Below are positions 18,240 to 25,446 of a stretch of DNA of 64,000 nucleotides, one piece after another. This stretch comes from Janibacter melonis. Its GTDB lineage: Bacteria; Actinomycetota; Actinomycetes; Actinomycetales; Dermatophilaceae. The notes beneath the pieces are model-generated. The model did not search any database, was not told the origin of the DNA, and worked only from the letters and a program-made list of their open reading frames with translations. Each line of letters opens with the position of its first letter. The stretch's first letter is position 1. Both the position numbers and the translations under genes were made by a program. Location of the stretch: contig NZ_JAJBZM010000002.1 of the NCBI RefSeq assembly GCF_020567375.1, positions 393,036 through 457,035 of the forward strand, in the 5' to 3' direction.

Positions 18240-18392
18240 TTCGGGTCGGCTCGCTGCGCGGGACGTCCCCCCCTGGTCCCGCGCGAGCGATCGGGGCGCG
18301 AGGTCGAGCCAGCGAGACCCCCCTGCACGCTGGCTCCTTCGCGCCCCCCTCGCGCATCTCGGCGGGGGCGACCCTCGGGTCGCCCCCGCTGT
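18240..18392 (+). ncRNA. 6C RNA (actinobacterial small RNA)
   Basis: Two successive hairpins expose cytosine-run loops, the defining feature of the 6C RNA family. Hairpin 1 has a 9-bp stem, 18256-18264 with 18276-18284, and an 11-nt loop holding seven C (18267-18273). Hairpin 2 has a perfect 9-bp stem, 18306-18314 with 18328-18336, and a 13-nt loop holding six C (18318-18323). A short third GCGC stem (18341-18344/18352-18355) also presents C's, and a strong terminator follows. C-loops are thought to pair with G-rich ribosome sites of target mRNAs. The 5' end is uncertain: TTGATT at 18197 and CACACT at 18220 are a weak promoter guess. Confidence 0.82.
18362..18389 (+). terminator. Terminator of the 6C RNA
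   Basis: Perfect 13-bp stem (18362-18374 with 18377-18389), tight loop, 12 bp before the purD -10 hexamer. No other plus-strand gene precedes it, so it most simply ends the small RNA. Confidence 0.8.
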
Positions 18393-18413
18393 TCGCGTCC
18401 TAGGCTGCGGGGC

Positions 18414-19694
18414 GTGAAGGTACTCGTCATCGGTTCAGGTGCCCGTGAGCACGCCCTCGTCCGCGCGCTGCTCGTCGACCCCGCCGTGGACGCCGTCGTC
18501 GCGGCGCCCGGCAACCCCGGCATCGACGTCGTCGCCCTCTGCGTGCCGGTCGACGCGCAGGACCCGCAGGCGGTGACCGACCTCGCCCGCGAGCACGGCG
18601 TCGACCTCGTCGTCGTCGGCCCGGAGGCCCCGCTCGTCGCAGGCGTCGCCGACGCGGTCCGCGCGGCCGGCATCGCGTGCTTCGGCCCCGACCGGGCCGC
18701 GGCCACCCTCGAGGGGAGCAAGGCCTTCGCGAAGGAGGTCATGGCCGCCGCCGAGGTGCCGACCGCCCTGGCCCACGTGGCACGCACGGAGGCCGAGCTC
18801 GCCGAGGCGCTCGACGCCTTCGGCGCCCCGTACGTCGTCAAGGACGACGGGCTCGCCGCCGGCAAGGGAGTCGTCGTCACCGACGACCGTGGTGCCGCGC
18901 TCGCGCACGGCCTGGCCTGCCTGGCGAAGGGGGAGGACGCCCAGGTCGTGGTCGAGGAGTTCCTCGACGGCCCGGAGGCCTCGCTCTTCTGCATCTGCGA
19001 CGGGCAGCGGGTCGTGCCGCTCGACCTCGCCCAGGACTTCAAGCGCGTCTTCGACGGCGACGAGGGCCCGAACACCGGGGGCATGGGCGCGTACTCACCG
19101 CTCGACTGGGCGCCCGAGGGGCTCGTCGACGACGTCGTCGCCCGGGTCGCGCAGCCGGTCGTCGACGAGATGGGGCGGCGGGGCACCCCCTTCGTCGGGG
19201 TGCTCTACGTCGGCCTCGCGCTCACCTCGCGCGGGCCTCGGGTCATCGAGTTCAACGTGCGCTTCGGCGACCCCGAGACCCAGTCGGTGCTCGCGCGGCT
19301 CGCGACCCCGCTCGGCGGGCTCCTCCACGCGGCGGCCCAGGGCCGGCTCGGCGAGGTCGAGCCGCTGCGCTGGCGCGAGCAGGCGTCGGTGACCGTCGTC
19401 GTCGCGGCGGCGGGCTACCCGGCCTCGCCGAGCACCGGCGACCCGATCGGCGGTCTCGAGCTCGTCGGCGACACCGACACCTACGTGCTGCATGCCGGCA
19501 CAGCCGCCGGCCCGGACGGCACCGTCGTCAGCGCCGGTGGCCGCGTGCTCTCCGTCGTCTCCCTCGGCGCCGACCTCGACGAGGCGCGCGAGCATGCGTA
19601 CGCCGGCGTCGCGAAGGTCGAGCTCGAGGGCAGCCACCACCGCACCGACATCGCGCTGCGCGCCGCCCGCGGGGAGATCCGCACGCCCCGCTGA
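18414..19694 (+). CDS. purD: Phosphoribosylamine-glycine ligase (GAR synthetase)
   Basis: 426-residue ATP-grasp enzyme coupling phosphoribosylamine and glycine, step 2 of IMP synthesis. Seen: N-terminal MKVLVIGSGAREHALVRAL, VVVGPEAPLVAGVAD, VVKDDGLAAGKGVVV in the ATP-grasp, NTGGMGAYSPL and FNVRFGDPETQ. Length is standard. GTG 18414 lies 7 nt after TAGGCT (18401-18406) with no Shine-Dalgarno, so the mRNA is probably leaderless. It is immediately downstream of the 6C RNA terminator. No riboswitch-like leader fits in the space available. Confidence 0.97.
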   Translation: MKVLVIGSGAREHALVRALLVDPAVDAVVAAPGNPGIDVVALCVPVDAQDPQAVTDLAREHGVDLVVVGPEAPLVAGVADAVRAAGIACFGPDRAAATLEGSKAFAKEVMAAAEVPTALAHVARTEAELAEALDAFGAPYVVKDDGLAAGKGVVVTDDRGAALAHGLACLAKGEDAQVVVEEFLDGPEASLFCICDGQRVVPLDLAQDFKRVFDGDEGPNTGGMGAYSPLDWAPEGLVDDVVARVAQPVVDEMGRRGTPFVGVLYVGLALTSRGPRVIEFNVRFGDPETQSVLARLATPLGGLLHAAAQGRLGEVEPLRWREQASVTVVVAAAGYPASPSTGDPIGGLELVGDTDTYVLHAGTAAGPDGTVVSAGGRVLSVVSLGADLDEAREHAYAGVAKVELEGSHHRTDIALRAARGEIRTPR

Positions 19695-19700
19695 CCGGTT

Positions 19701-19780
19701 ACCCCCTCCGCCCCCGCCCCCGCCCCCGCCCCCCTTCGCCCCGCCCGCCCCGGCGCCCCCTCGCCCCGCCCGCCCGCTCG
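19701..19780. repeat. Cytosine-rich low-complexity tract
   Basis: About 80 bp of nearly pure C/G on the plus strand, starting with four CCCCCG-like units (from about 19709) and containing one CCCCCCTTCG. It lies between the convergent purD and MFS stops. Probably slippage-prone spacer DNA; no function visible. Confidence 0.7.
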
Positions 19781-19783
19781 GCG

Positions 19784-21196
19784 TCAGGAGGAGCCGACCC
19801 GGTGGGCCGCGGCGGCCCCGACGAGCCCGAGGACGGCGCCGGCGGCGACGACGACGGCGAAGGGGGACCCGGTGAGGTGGTCCGCGTGCGCCGCGACGAG
19901 CGCGCCGCCGCCGGCCGTCGCCAGGGCGGTGCCGATGGCGGCGGCGAGCGTCGCGGCGGCGTTGACCTCGCCCTGCCGCTGCGCCGGTGCGAGCTCGACG
20001 GTGCGCACGCTGAGCGTGTTCGTCGCGACACCCATGCCGAGCGCGCTCACGCACCACCCGATCATCGAGGGGGCGAGCCCGATCGCGCCGAGGGCGAGCA
20101 GGAGCGGTCCGGTCGCCCCCGCGGCCATGAGCAGCAGGCCGGCGCGCAACCGCTGGACCGCGCTCGTGCGCTCGCGGACGGCGTCGCCGCTCGCCACGCT
20201 CGAGCCGAGGGCCCAGCACACCCCGGTCACCGCCAGGCTCGTCCCGGCCAGCCGTGGCCCGGTGCCGTGGACCTCGACGAGGAGCAGCGGGAGGTAGGTG
20301 CCCATCGCGGCGAAGGTCGCACTGACGAGCAGGCGCAGTCCGACCGCCGCGGGGATGCCGGCCGAGAGCGTCGCCGTGCCGGCGGGGAGCAGCCGGCGCC
20401 CGGCGAGGACGAGCACGACGGCTCCGGCGGCCGCCGTCGGAGCGGCGAGGGTGGACGTCGCCCATGCAGCTGTGCCCCAGGTGAGGGCGCCGACGGCGGC
20501 GGCGACGAGCAGCGCGGCCCCGACCGTCGCGCGGTCCCGAGCGCTCCACCGGCCACCGGGGCGGGGGAGGGCGTCGCGCAGCGCGGTGAGCAGAGGCGGC
20601 AGCGCGACGGCGAGGAGGACGAGCGGGGTGATGAAGACCGCCCGCCACCCCCAGTGCTCGGCGACGAGCCCCGCGGCGAAGGGGCCGAGCAGCGAGGGCA
20701 GCACCCACGCCACGGCGAAGCCGGCGAAGACCCGGGCGCGCAGGTGCTCGGGCACGACGTCGGCGACGAGCACGACGAGACCGATGTCGAGCAGCCCCTC
20801 GGCGACGCCGGAGGTCGCGCGGCCGAGCAGCAGCACCGGCATCGACGGGGCGAGCCCGGTGAGCACCTGCGCGACGACGAAGGTGACGACCCCGGTGAGG
20901 ATGAGCGCGCGCGGGCCGCGGTGGTCGCCGAGGACCCCCGCGACGGCGGTCGCGACGAGGAAGGTCAGGCTCGAGACGCCCGTCGCCAGCCCGTACCACT
21001 GCAGCCCGTCGAGCTCGCGGGCGACGACGGGCAGGACGGTCGTGACCGCCCTGTTCTCGTAGGCGCCGAGGGTGACGACGCACAGGGCGGCGAGCACCAT
21101 CGGCAGGTGGGCGGGTGACAGGAGGCGGTCGCGCGGGGGCGTGTGGACGTCGGCGGGCGCCGTCGCGGGGGGTGTGGTGGGGGACTCGGCGGTCAT
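19784..21196 (-). CDS. MFS efflux transporter, probable SoxR target
   Basis: 470-residue major facilitator with about 14 hydrophobic segments (DHA2/EmrB-like size), suggesting drug or redox-compound efflux. Seen: GVLGDHRGPRALIL in the loop 2-3 position (G-x-L-x-D-R-x-G-R-like), GRATSGVAEGLLD, and a late GEVNAAATLAAAIGTALATAGGG helix. ATG 21196 is 7 nt after a GAGCAT hexamer. Its -35 TTGACC lies 19 bp upstream, and a SoxR-type palindrome fills the spacer, so SoxR from the divergent gene very likely activates it. Substrate unknown. Confidence 0.88.
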   Translation of the reverse strand: MTAESPTTPPATAPADVHTPPRDRLLSPAHLPMVLAALCVVTLGAYENRAVTTVLPVVARELDGLQWYGLATGVSSLTFLVATAVAGVLGDHRGPRALILTGVVTFVVAQVLTGLAPSMPVLLLGRATSGVAEGLLDIGLVVLVADVVPEHLRARVFAGFAVAWVLPSLLGPFAAGLVAEHWGWRAVFITPLVLLAVALPPLLTALRDALPRPGGRWSARDRATVGAALLVAAAVGALTWGTAAWATSTLAAPTAAAGAVVLVLAGRRLLPAGTATLSAGIPAAVGLRLLVSATFAAMGTYLPLLLVEVHGTGPRLAGTSLAVTGVCWALGSSVASGDAVRERTSAVQRLRAGLLLMAAGATGPLLLALGAIGLAPSMIGWCVSALGMGVATNTLSVRTVELAPAQRQGEVNAAATLAAAIGTALATAGGGALVAAHADHLTGSPFAVVVAAGAVLGLVGAAAAHRVGSS

Positions 21197-21203
21197 GCCG
21201 CTG

Positions 21204-21234
21204 ATGCTCGATGCTCAAGCGCGCTTGAGGTCAA
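21204..21234 (-). promoter_or_regulatory. SoxR-type promoter with 19-bp spacer
   Basis: On the minus strand: -35 TTGACC (21234-21229), 19-bp spacer, -10 GAGCAT (21209-21204), then 7 nt to the MFS ATG. The spacer holds the perfect 16-bp palindrome CTCAAGCGCGCTTGAG (21214-21229), which matches the outer half-sites of the classical SoxR box (CCTCAAG...CTTGAGG). An over-long spacer with the operator inside is the hallmark of MerR-family activation. The same box lies just upstream of the soxR -10 TATCGT (21239-21244), so autoregulation is plausible. Confidence 0.88.
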
Positions 21235-21250
21235 CCGCTATCGTCGGGGC

Positions 21251-21715
21251 GTGGACCAGCGGCACAAGGACGACCTGCTCCCCGTCGGCGAGATCGCGCA
21301 CCGCGCGGGCATCAGCGTGCCGACGGTGCGCTTCTACGAGGAGCGCGGGCTCATCGCCTCGACCCGCACGGCGGGCAACCAGCGCCGCTTCGCGCGCCAC
21401 ACCCTGCGCCGCATCGCCTACGTGCGCGCGGCGCAACGCTTCGGGCTGAGCCTGGCCGAGATCCGTGAGGCGCTCGACACGCTCCCCGCCGACCGGGCCC
21501 CGACGAAGGGGGACTGGGCTCGCCTCTCGCGGCGCTGGCACGACGTGCTCCAGGAGCGCATCGAGGCGCTCGAGCGGCTGCGCGACACGACGGACGGCTG
21601 CATCGGGTGCGGCTGCCTGTCGACCACCCGGTGCCCGATCTACAACACCGACGACGAGCTCGCCGCCACCGGCTCGGGCGCCCGACGCTGGCCCGACGCC
21701 CTGCGCGAGGGGTGA
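21251..21715 (+). CDS. soxR: Redox-sensing transcriptional activator SoxR
   Basis: 154-residue MerR-family regulator. Seen: winged HTH (PVGEIAHRAGISVPTVRFYEERG, about residues 11-33), dimer helix (about 84-110), and the [2Fe-2S] cluster motif C-x2-C-x-C-x5-C at Cys117, 120, 122 and 128, diagnostic for SoxR. In actinobacteria SoxR senses redox-active metabolites and drives a few local genes. GTG 21251 lies 6 nt after TATCGT, likely leaderless. The divergent MFS gene shares the operator. Confidence 0.95.
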   Translation: MDQRHKDDLLPVGEIAHRAGISVPTVRFYEERGLIASTRTAGNQRRFARHTLRRIAYVRAAQRFGLSLAEIREALDTLPADRAPTKGDWARLSRRWHDVLQERIEALERLRDTTDGCIGCGCLSTTRCPIYNTDDELAATGSGARRWPDALREG

Positions 21716-21736
21716 GCGGGTCCCCTTCGCCCCCGC

Positions 21737-21782
21737 CTACCCACCCGTAAGCGGGGTGATCACCCCACCTACGGGTGGGTAG
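21737..21782. repeat. 46-bp palindrome family, copy P1
   Basis: 46-bp near-palindrome with two mismatched pairs (positions 14 and 16 of the element). It has the scaffold shared with P2 and P3: CTACC at positions 1-5, GTA at 11-13, GTGATNAC at 20-27, TAC at 34-36, GGTAG at 42-46. It lies between soxR and the following membrane gene. Confidence 0.75.
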
Positions 21783-21822
21783 CCGGGTGCCAGGATGGCG
21801 CCAGCCGACCGAAGGGGGACCC

Positions 21823-22293
21823 GTGACGACCACGACCGACGACGCCAGCCCGTACCGCCTCGAGGGGAGACCCCGCTCGCGCGGGCTCGCCCGCGCGCTC
21901 TCGCCGCTCGTCGCGGTCGCGCCGTGGCTCCTCACCGTCGCGGGGATCGCTCTCGCCGGGGAGTGGCAGCGCGGCGTCTACGCCCGAGGCGAGCGGTCGC
22001 TCGGCCTGCTGCTCGCCGCGCTCGTCGTCCTCCTGCTCGCTGCCCTGCTGTGGGCGGCGGTCACCGCGTGGTCCTCGGTCGGCACCGTCCTGGCGGGCGT
22101 GCTCACCGTCGTGCTCGCGCTGGCTCTCGGCGCACCGGGGCCGGTCTCCCGGGCGATCAGCCAGAGCGTCCTCGAGGCCGGTCTGCCCTACCGCGCCTAC
22201 GCCGTGCTCGTCGCGCCCGTGCCCTTCCTCGTCCTGGGCACCACCCTCGTCGCCGCCGGCCTCGCGGCCGCCGCCGTCCGCCGCCTGCGCTGA
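21823..22293 (+). CDS. Hypothetical four-helix membrane protein
   Basis: 156 residues with four clear hydrophobic segments (about 27-48, 60-82, 89-108, 122-148) and a short charged N-terminus. No family recognised. GTG 21823 is chosen because AAGGGGGA lies just upstream at 21812-21819. The gene is bracketed on both sides by members of the same 46-bp palindrome family (P1 and P2), an arrangement seen nowhere else in the window. No operon partner. Confidence 0.7.
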   Translation: MTTTTDDASPYRLEGRPRSRGLARALSPLVAVAPWLLTVAGIALAGEWQRGVYARGERSLGLLLAALVVLLLAALLWAAVTAWSSVGTVLAGVLTVVLALALGAPGPVSRAISQSVLEAGLPYRAYAVLVAPVPFLVLGTTLVAAGLAAAAVRRLR

Positions 22294-22334
22294 CCCCCCC
22301 GTCGCCCTCCCTCCCCCTTCGCCTCCGTCCTGAT

Positions 22335-22392
22335 CTCCGCCTACCCCTCCGTACGTGGGGTGATCACCCCACGTACGGAGGGGTAGGCGGAG
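22335..22392. repeat. Perfect 58-bp palindrome, copy P2
   Basis: A perfect inverted repeat with no loop, centre at 22363/22364 (TGA|TCA). The 46-bp core at 22341-22386 shares the P1/P3 scaffold, and pairing continues six bp further on each side. It sits between the membrane gene and purC, about 70 bp before the purC start. As RNA it would make a 27-bp or longer stem; as DNA it could extrude a cruciform. Confidence 0.85.
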
Positions 22393-22459
22393 GTCGAGGC
22401 GGGTGGGGTGATCGCGGACCTGCTGCTCGGGTGAGGGCGAGTCACGGCAGGATGGGCGC

Positions 22460-23425
22460 ATGGCTGACGGCTCGCACCCCACCCTGCCCGGCTTCGCGCA
22501 CGTCTACTCGGGCAAGGTCCGTGACCTCTACGCACCGCTCGACGACGCGGGCGAGGCGCGCGCGGACCGGCTGCTCCTCGTCGCGAGCGACCGGATGAGC
22601 GCCTACGACTTCGTCCTCGACAGCCCCATCCCCGACAAGGGCGCGGTGCTCACGCAGCTCTCGCTGTGGTGGTTCGACCAGCTCGCCGATCTGCTGCCTC
22701 ACCACGTCGTGAGCACGGACGTGCCCGACGAGGTCGCCGGCCGCTCGGTCCTCGTCGAGCGGCTCGACATGCTGCCCGTCGAGTGCGTCGCCCGCGCCTA
22801 CCTCACCGGCGGCGGGCTCTCCGAGTACGAGGCGACGGGCTCGGTGAGCGGTGTCGCGCTGCCCGAGGGCCTCGTCGACGGCTCGCGCCTGCCCGAGCCG
22901 GTCTTCACCCCCTCGACGAAGGCGCCGATGGGCCAGCACGACGAGCCGATCCCCTTCGAGGGCGTCGTCGCCGAGATCGGCCCTGAGCTCGCCGAGCGCG
23001 TGCGCGATCTCACGATCGCGATCCTCGCGCGCGGCAACGACGTCGCCGCCGAGCGCGGGATCCTGCTCGCCGACACGAAGGTCGAGTTCGGCCTGCGCGG
23101 TCTCGACCTCGCGCCCGGCGAGGACCTCGGCGAGGCGATCCGCGCGCGCGGCGCCGCCTGCGAGATCGTCCTCGCCGACGAGGTGCTCACCCCCGACAGC
23201 TCGCGCTTCTGGCCGGCCGACGCGTGGGAGCCCGGCCACCCCCAGCCCAGCTACGACAAGCAGTACGTCCGCGACTGGCTCACCTCCGTCGCCTCCGGCT
23301 GGGACCGGCACTCGGGCGAGGCTCCGCCGGCTCTGCCGGACGAGGTCGTGGCCGCCACCCGCGCCCGCTACGTCGAGGCCTACGAGCGGCTCACCGGCAC
23401 CCCCTTCGTGCCCGCGGGGCGCTGA
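22460..23425 (+). CDS. purC: SAICAR synthetase
   Basis: 321-residue phosphoribosylaminoimidazole-succinocarboxamide synthase, which ligates aspartate to CAIR using ATP. Seen: HVYSGKVRDLY near the N-terminus, LLLVASDRMSAYDFVLDSPIPDKG, ECVARAYLTGGGLSEY, TPSTKAP, LADTKVEFGL, LTPDSSRFWPAD and the SYDKQYVRDWL end. This longer actinobacterial/eukaryote-like form is normal. ATG 22460 lies 6 nt after CAGGAT (22448-22453). A 17-bp terminator follows. It is separated from the other pur genes by unrelated peptidase genes. Confidence 0.96.
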   Translation: MADGSHPTLPGFAHVYSGKVRDLYAPLDDAGEARADRLLLVASDRMSAYDFVLDSPIPDKGAVLTQLSLWWFDQLADLLPHHVVSTDVPDEVAGRSVLVERLDMLPVECVARAYLTGGGLSEYEATGSVSGVALPEGLVDGSRLPEPVFTPSTKAPMGQHDEPIPFEGVVAEIGPELAERVRDLTIAILARGNDVAAERGILLADTKVEFGLRGLDLAPGEDLGEAIRARGAACEIVLADEVLTPDSSRFWPADAWEPGHPQPSYDKQYVRDWLTSVASGWDRHSGEAPPALPDEVVAATRARYVEAYERLTGTPFVPAGR

Positions 23426-23437
23426 CCGCCCGAGCAC

Positions 23438-23477
23438 GACGAAGGGGGCGTGGACGGCTGTCCACGCCCCCTTCGTC
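23438..23477. terminator. Terminator shared by purC and peptidase 1
   Basis: Perfect 17-bp stem (23438-23454 with 23461-23477), 6-nt CGGCTG loop, between convergent purC and the peptidase gene. Fifteen stem pairs and the loop are identical to the hairpin at 25395-25430, evidence that the duplicated unit included its terminator. Confidence 0.88.
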
Positions 23478-23493
23478 ATGGGTCGTCGAGACG

Positions 23494-25254
23494 TCAGTCC
23501 ACGACGACGGGCTCGGGGAAGGTCTGCTCCCCGGCCCCCTTCGGCAGCTCGGTCATCTCCGCGATCTCCGGAGCGGTCTTGCGGGCCCGCTCCTCGCGGG
23601 TCGGGAAGGCCGGGGTCTCGGCCGCGCACGTCCGGTCGCGCGCGGGCGAGGAGCCACTGACGAGGTAGGTGTCGACGGCCTTGGTGACGCAGCTCGAGAC
23701 GCCGTAGGCGGTGTGGCCCCACGAGTCGCTGGACACGAGGCGCGAGCGGCCGAGGATCTTGCGGGTCTCGACGGCGCCGGTGTACGCGGTGGCGGGGTCC
23801 CAGTAGTTGCCGACGATGAGCACGCCCTTGGGCGTGTACCGGTCGTACGGGCCGACGTAGGCGTCCTCGTCCTGGCCGGTGAAGGCGTCACCGGCGCAGC
23901 CGGAGGAGCTCCACAGCCAGGCCTTCCCGAAGTGCGGGGCCGTCGTCTGAGCCTGGGTGTCGTACCGCGGGTAGTCGGCCAGGCGGGTCGTCTCCTGCGA
24001 GTCCGTGCACGTCACGGACAGGAAGGCGTCGTAGGAGTTGTCGTACATGGCGCGAGCCGGCGCACCGACCGCGTCGTCGACCGCCGCGAGGAGGACCTGC
24101 CGCGTCGCGCGGGTCGGCTTCGGGGTCTTCGCCCGGCCGCCCTGCGCCTCGGTGGCGGCGTAGTCGAGCTCGGTGAGGATGGCGTCGACCTGCGTCGGGG
24201 CGTCGGACCCGTACATGACGCTGAGGAGCGCGCCGATCATCGTGGGGTAGTCGACCGTGAACTTCTGGCCGCTGTCGGGGTCTCTCAGCACGAGCGGCGT
24301 GCGCTGGACCTGGGCGACGAGGGCGTCGAAGCGCTTGCGCGTGTCGCCGACGGCGGCGAACTCGCAGCGCGGGTCACCGGCCTTCTGGCACTCGGCGAGG
24401 ACCTGCTTCATCGCCTTCCACGCGCCCTTGCCCGAGCCGAGGCGGAAGTCGAGCGGACGGCTCTTGTTCCACGGCGTGCCCGACCAGGAACGGGGGTTGA
24501 TCGTGCCGTCGATGACGATCGAGCGGAAGTTCGAGGGGAACATGTTCGCGTACGTCGCGCCGAGCTGCGTGCCGTACGAGAAGCCCATGTAGCTGAGCTT
24601 GCCCTGGCCGAGGGCGCGCCGGACCATCTCCATGTCGCGGGCGACCTCGGCGGTCGACATGGCCGTGGCGAGCTTGTTGGTGGAGCAGGCGCGGGCGATC
24701 TTCTTCATCGAGCCCATGTAGCGCTGCTGCTTCGTCCACCCGACGGGGAAGACGTCCTCGAGCGGCGCGAAGGTCGACTGCTGCTGCCAGGGCTGCAGGC
24801 AGCGCACGTTGTCGCTCGCGCCGATGCCGCGCGGGTCCACCCCGACGACGTCGAAGCTCTTGCGGATCGTCGGGCTGGCCCACCTGCTCGCCGCCTGGGC
24901 GAGGTCGGTCGAGGACCCGCCGGGCCCGCCGGGGTTGACGAAGAGGGTGCCCACCCGCTTGCCGGTGGCCTTCGTGCGCAGCACGGCGACCTTGGTCTTC
25001 GGGCCCTTGGGGTTGTCGTAGTCCAGCGGGAGGTCGACGGTGGCGCACTCCGAGGTCGCGTAGCACCGGAACCATTTCAGCTTCGGCGTCGGCGTCTTGT
25101 TGAGCTTGGCGTTCTCGGAGGGCTTCGTCGCGGTGCTCGCGGCGGCGGCGCTCGGTGCGCTGCTCGTCGAGGGTGCCGCGCTCGCCGTGGCGAGCGTGCC
25201 GGCGAGCATCGAGGCGGCGACCGCCCCGACGACCAGCGTGCGTGGTGCTCTCAT
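23494..25254 (-). CDS. Secreted alpha/beta-hydrolase peptidase, copy 1
   Basis: 586-residue secreted enzyme of the Streptomyces tripeptidyl aminopeptidase type (prolyl-aminopeptidase-like alpha/beta hydrolase, Tap family). Seen: Sec signal peptide with cleavage after about residue 27 (TASA-A), oxyanion stretch NPGGPGGSS (107-115), nucleophile GFSYGT with Ser236, a late VGNYWDPATAY with the acid Asp, and SWGHTAYG with the His. Six or so cysteines suggest disulfides. It trims peptides outside the cell. It is a tandem paralogue of the next gene; the first 40 residues differ at only one or two positions. ATG 25254 has AGGGGAA upstream. Confidence 0.88.
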   Translation of the reverse strand: MRAPRTLVVGAVAASMLAGTLATASAAPSTSSAPSAAAASTATKPSENAKLNKTPTPKLKWFRCYATSECATVDLPLDYDNPKGPKTKVAVLRTKATGKRVGTLFVNPGGPGGSSTDLAQAASRWASPTIRKSFDVVGVDPRGIGASDNVRCLQPWQQQSTFAPLEDVFPVGWTKQQRYMGSMKKIARACSTNKLATAMSTAEVARDMEMVRRALGQGKLSYMGFSYGTQLGATYANMFPSNFRSIVIDGTINPRSWSGTPWNKSRPLDFRLGSGKGAWKAMKQVLAECQKAGDPRCEFAAVGDTRKRFDALVAQVQRTPLVLRDPDSGQKFTVDYPTMIGALLSVMYGSDAPTQVDAILTELDYAATEAQGGRAKTPKPTRATRQVLLAAVDDAVGAPARAMYDNSYDAFLSVTCTDSQETTRLADYPRYDTQAQTTAPHFGKAWLWSSSGCAGDAFTGQDEDAYVGPYDRYTPKGVLIVGNYWDPATAYTGAVETRKILGRSRLVSSDSWGHTAYGVSSCVTKAVDTYLVSGSSPARDRTCAAETPAFPTREERARKTAPEIAEMTELPKGAGEQTFPEPVVVD

Positions 25255-25394
25255 GATCGGTGGTTCCCCTGCTTCTTCGGTGGGCGCCGACGGCGCTCAG
25301 ACGCCGCCCAACGTAGTGGGGCGGCGCGCCGGGCACATGCACATCCGCGCGATCGGGCCCGGGCGCGCAGGCGAGGGTGACCGTCCGCACACGA

Positions 25395-25430
25395 CGAAGG
25401 GGGCGTGGACGGCTGTCCACGCCCCCTTCG
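25395..25430. terminator. Terminator of peptidase copy 2
   Basis: 15-bp stem (25395-25409 with 25416-25430), loop CGGCTG, directly after the stop of the second peptidase gene and before the promoter of the first. Same sequence as the hairpin at 23438-23477. Confidence 0.85.
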
Positions 25431-25446
25431 CCCGGGTGGCCGTCGC

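Noticed and set aside
19701-19780. C-rich tract as a second 6C-type RNA
   Set aside because: No stem can form around the C-runs because complementary G-runs are missing nearby.
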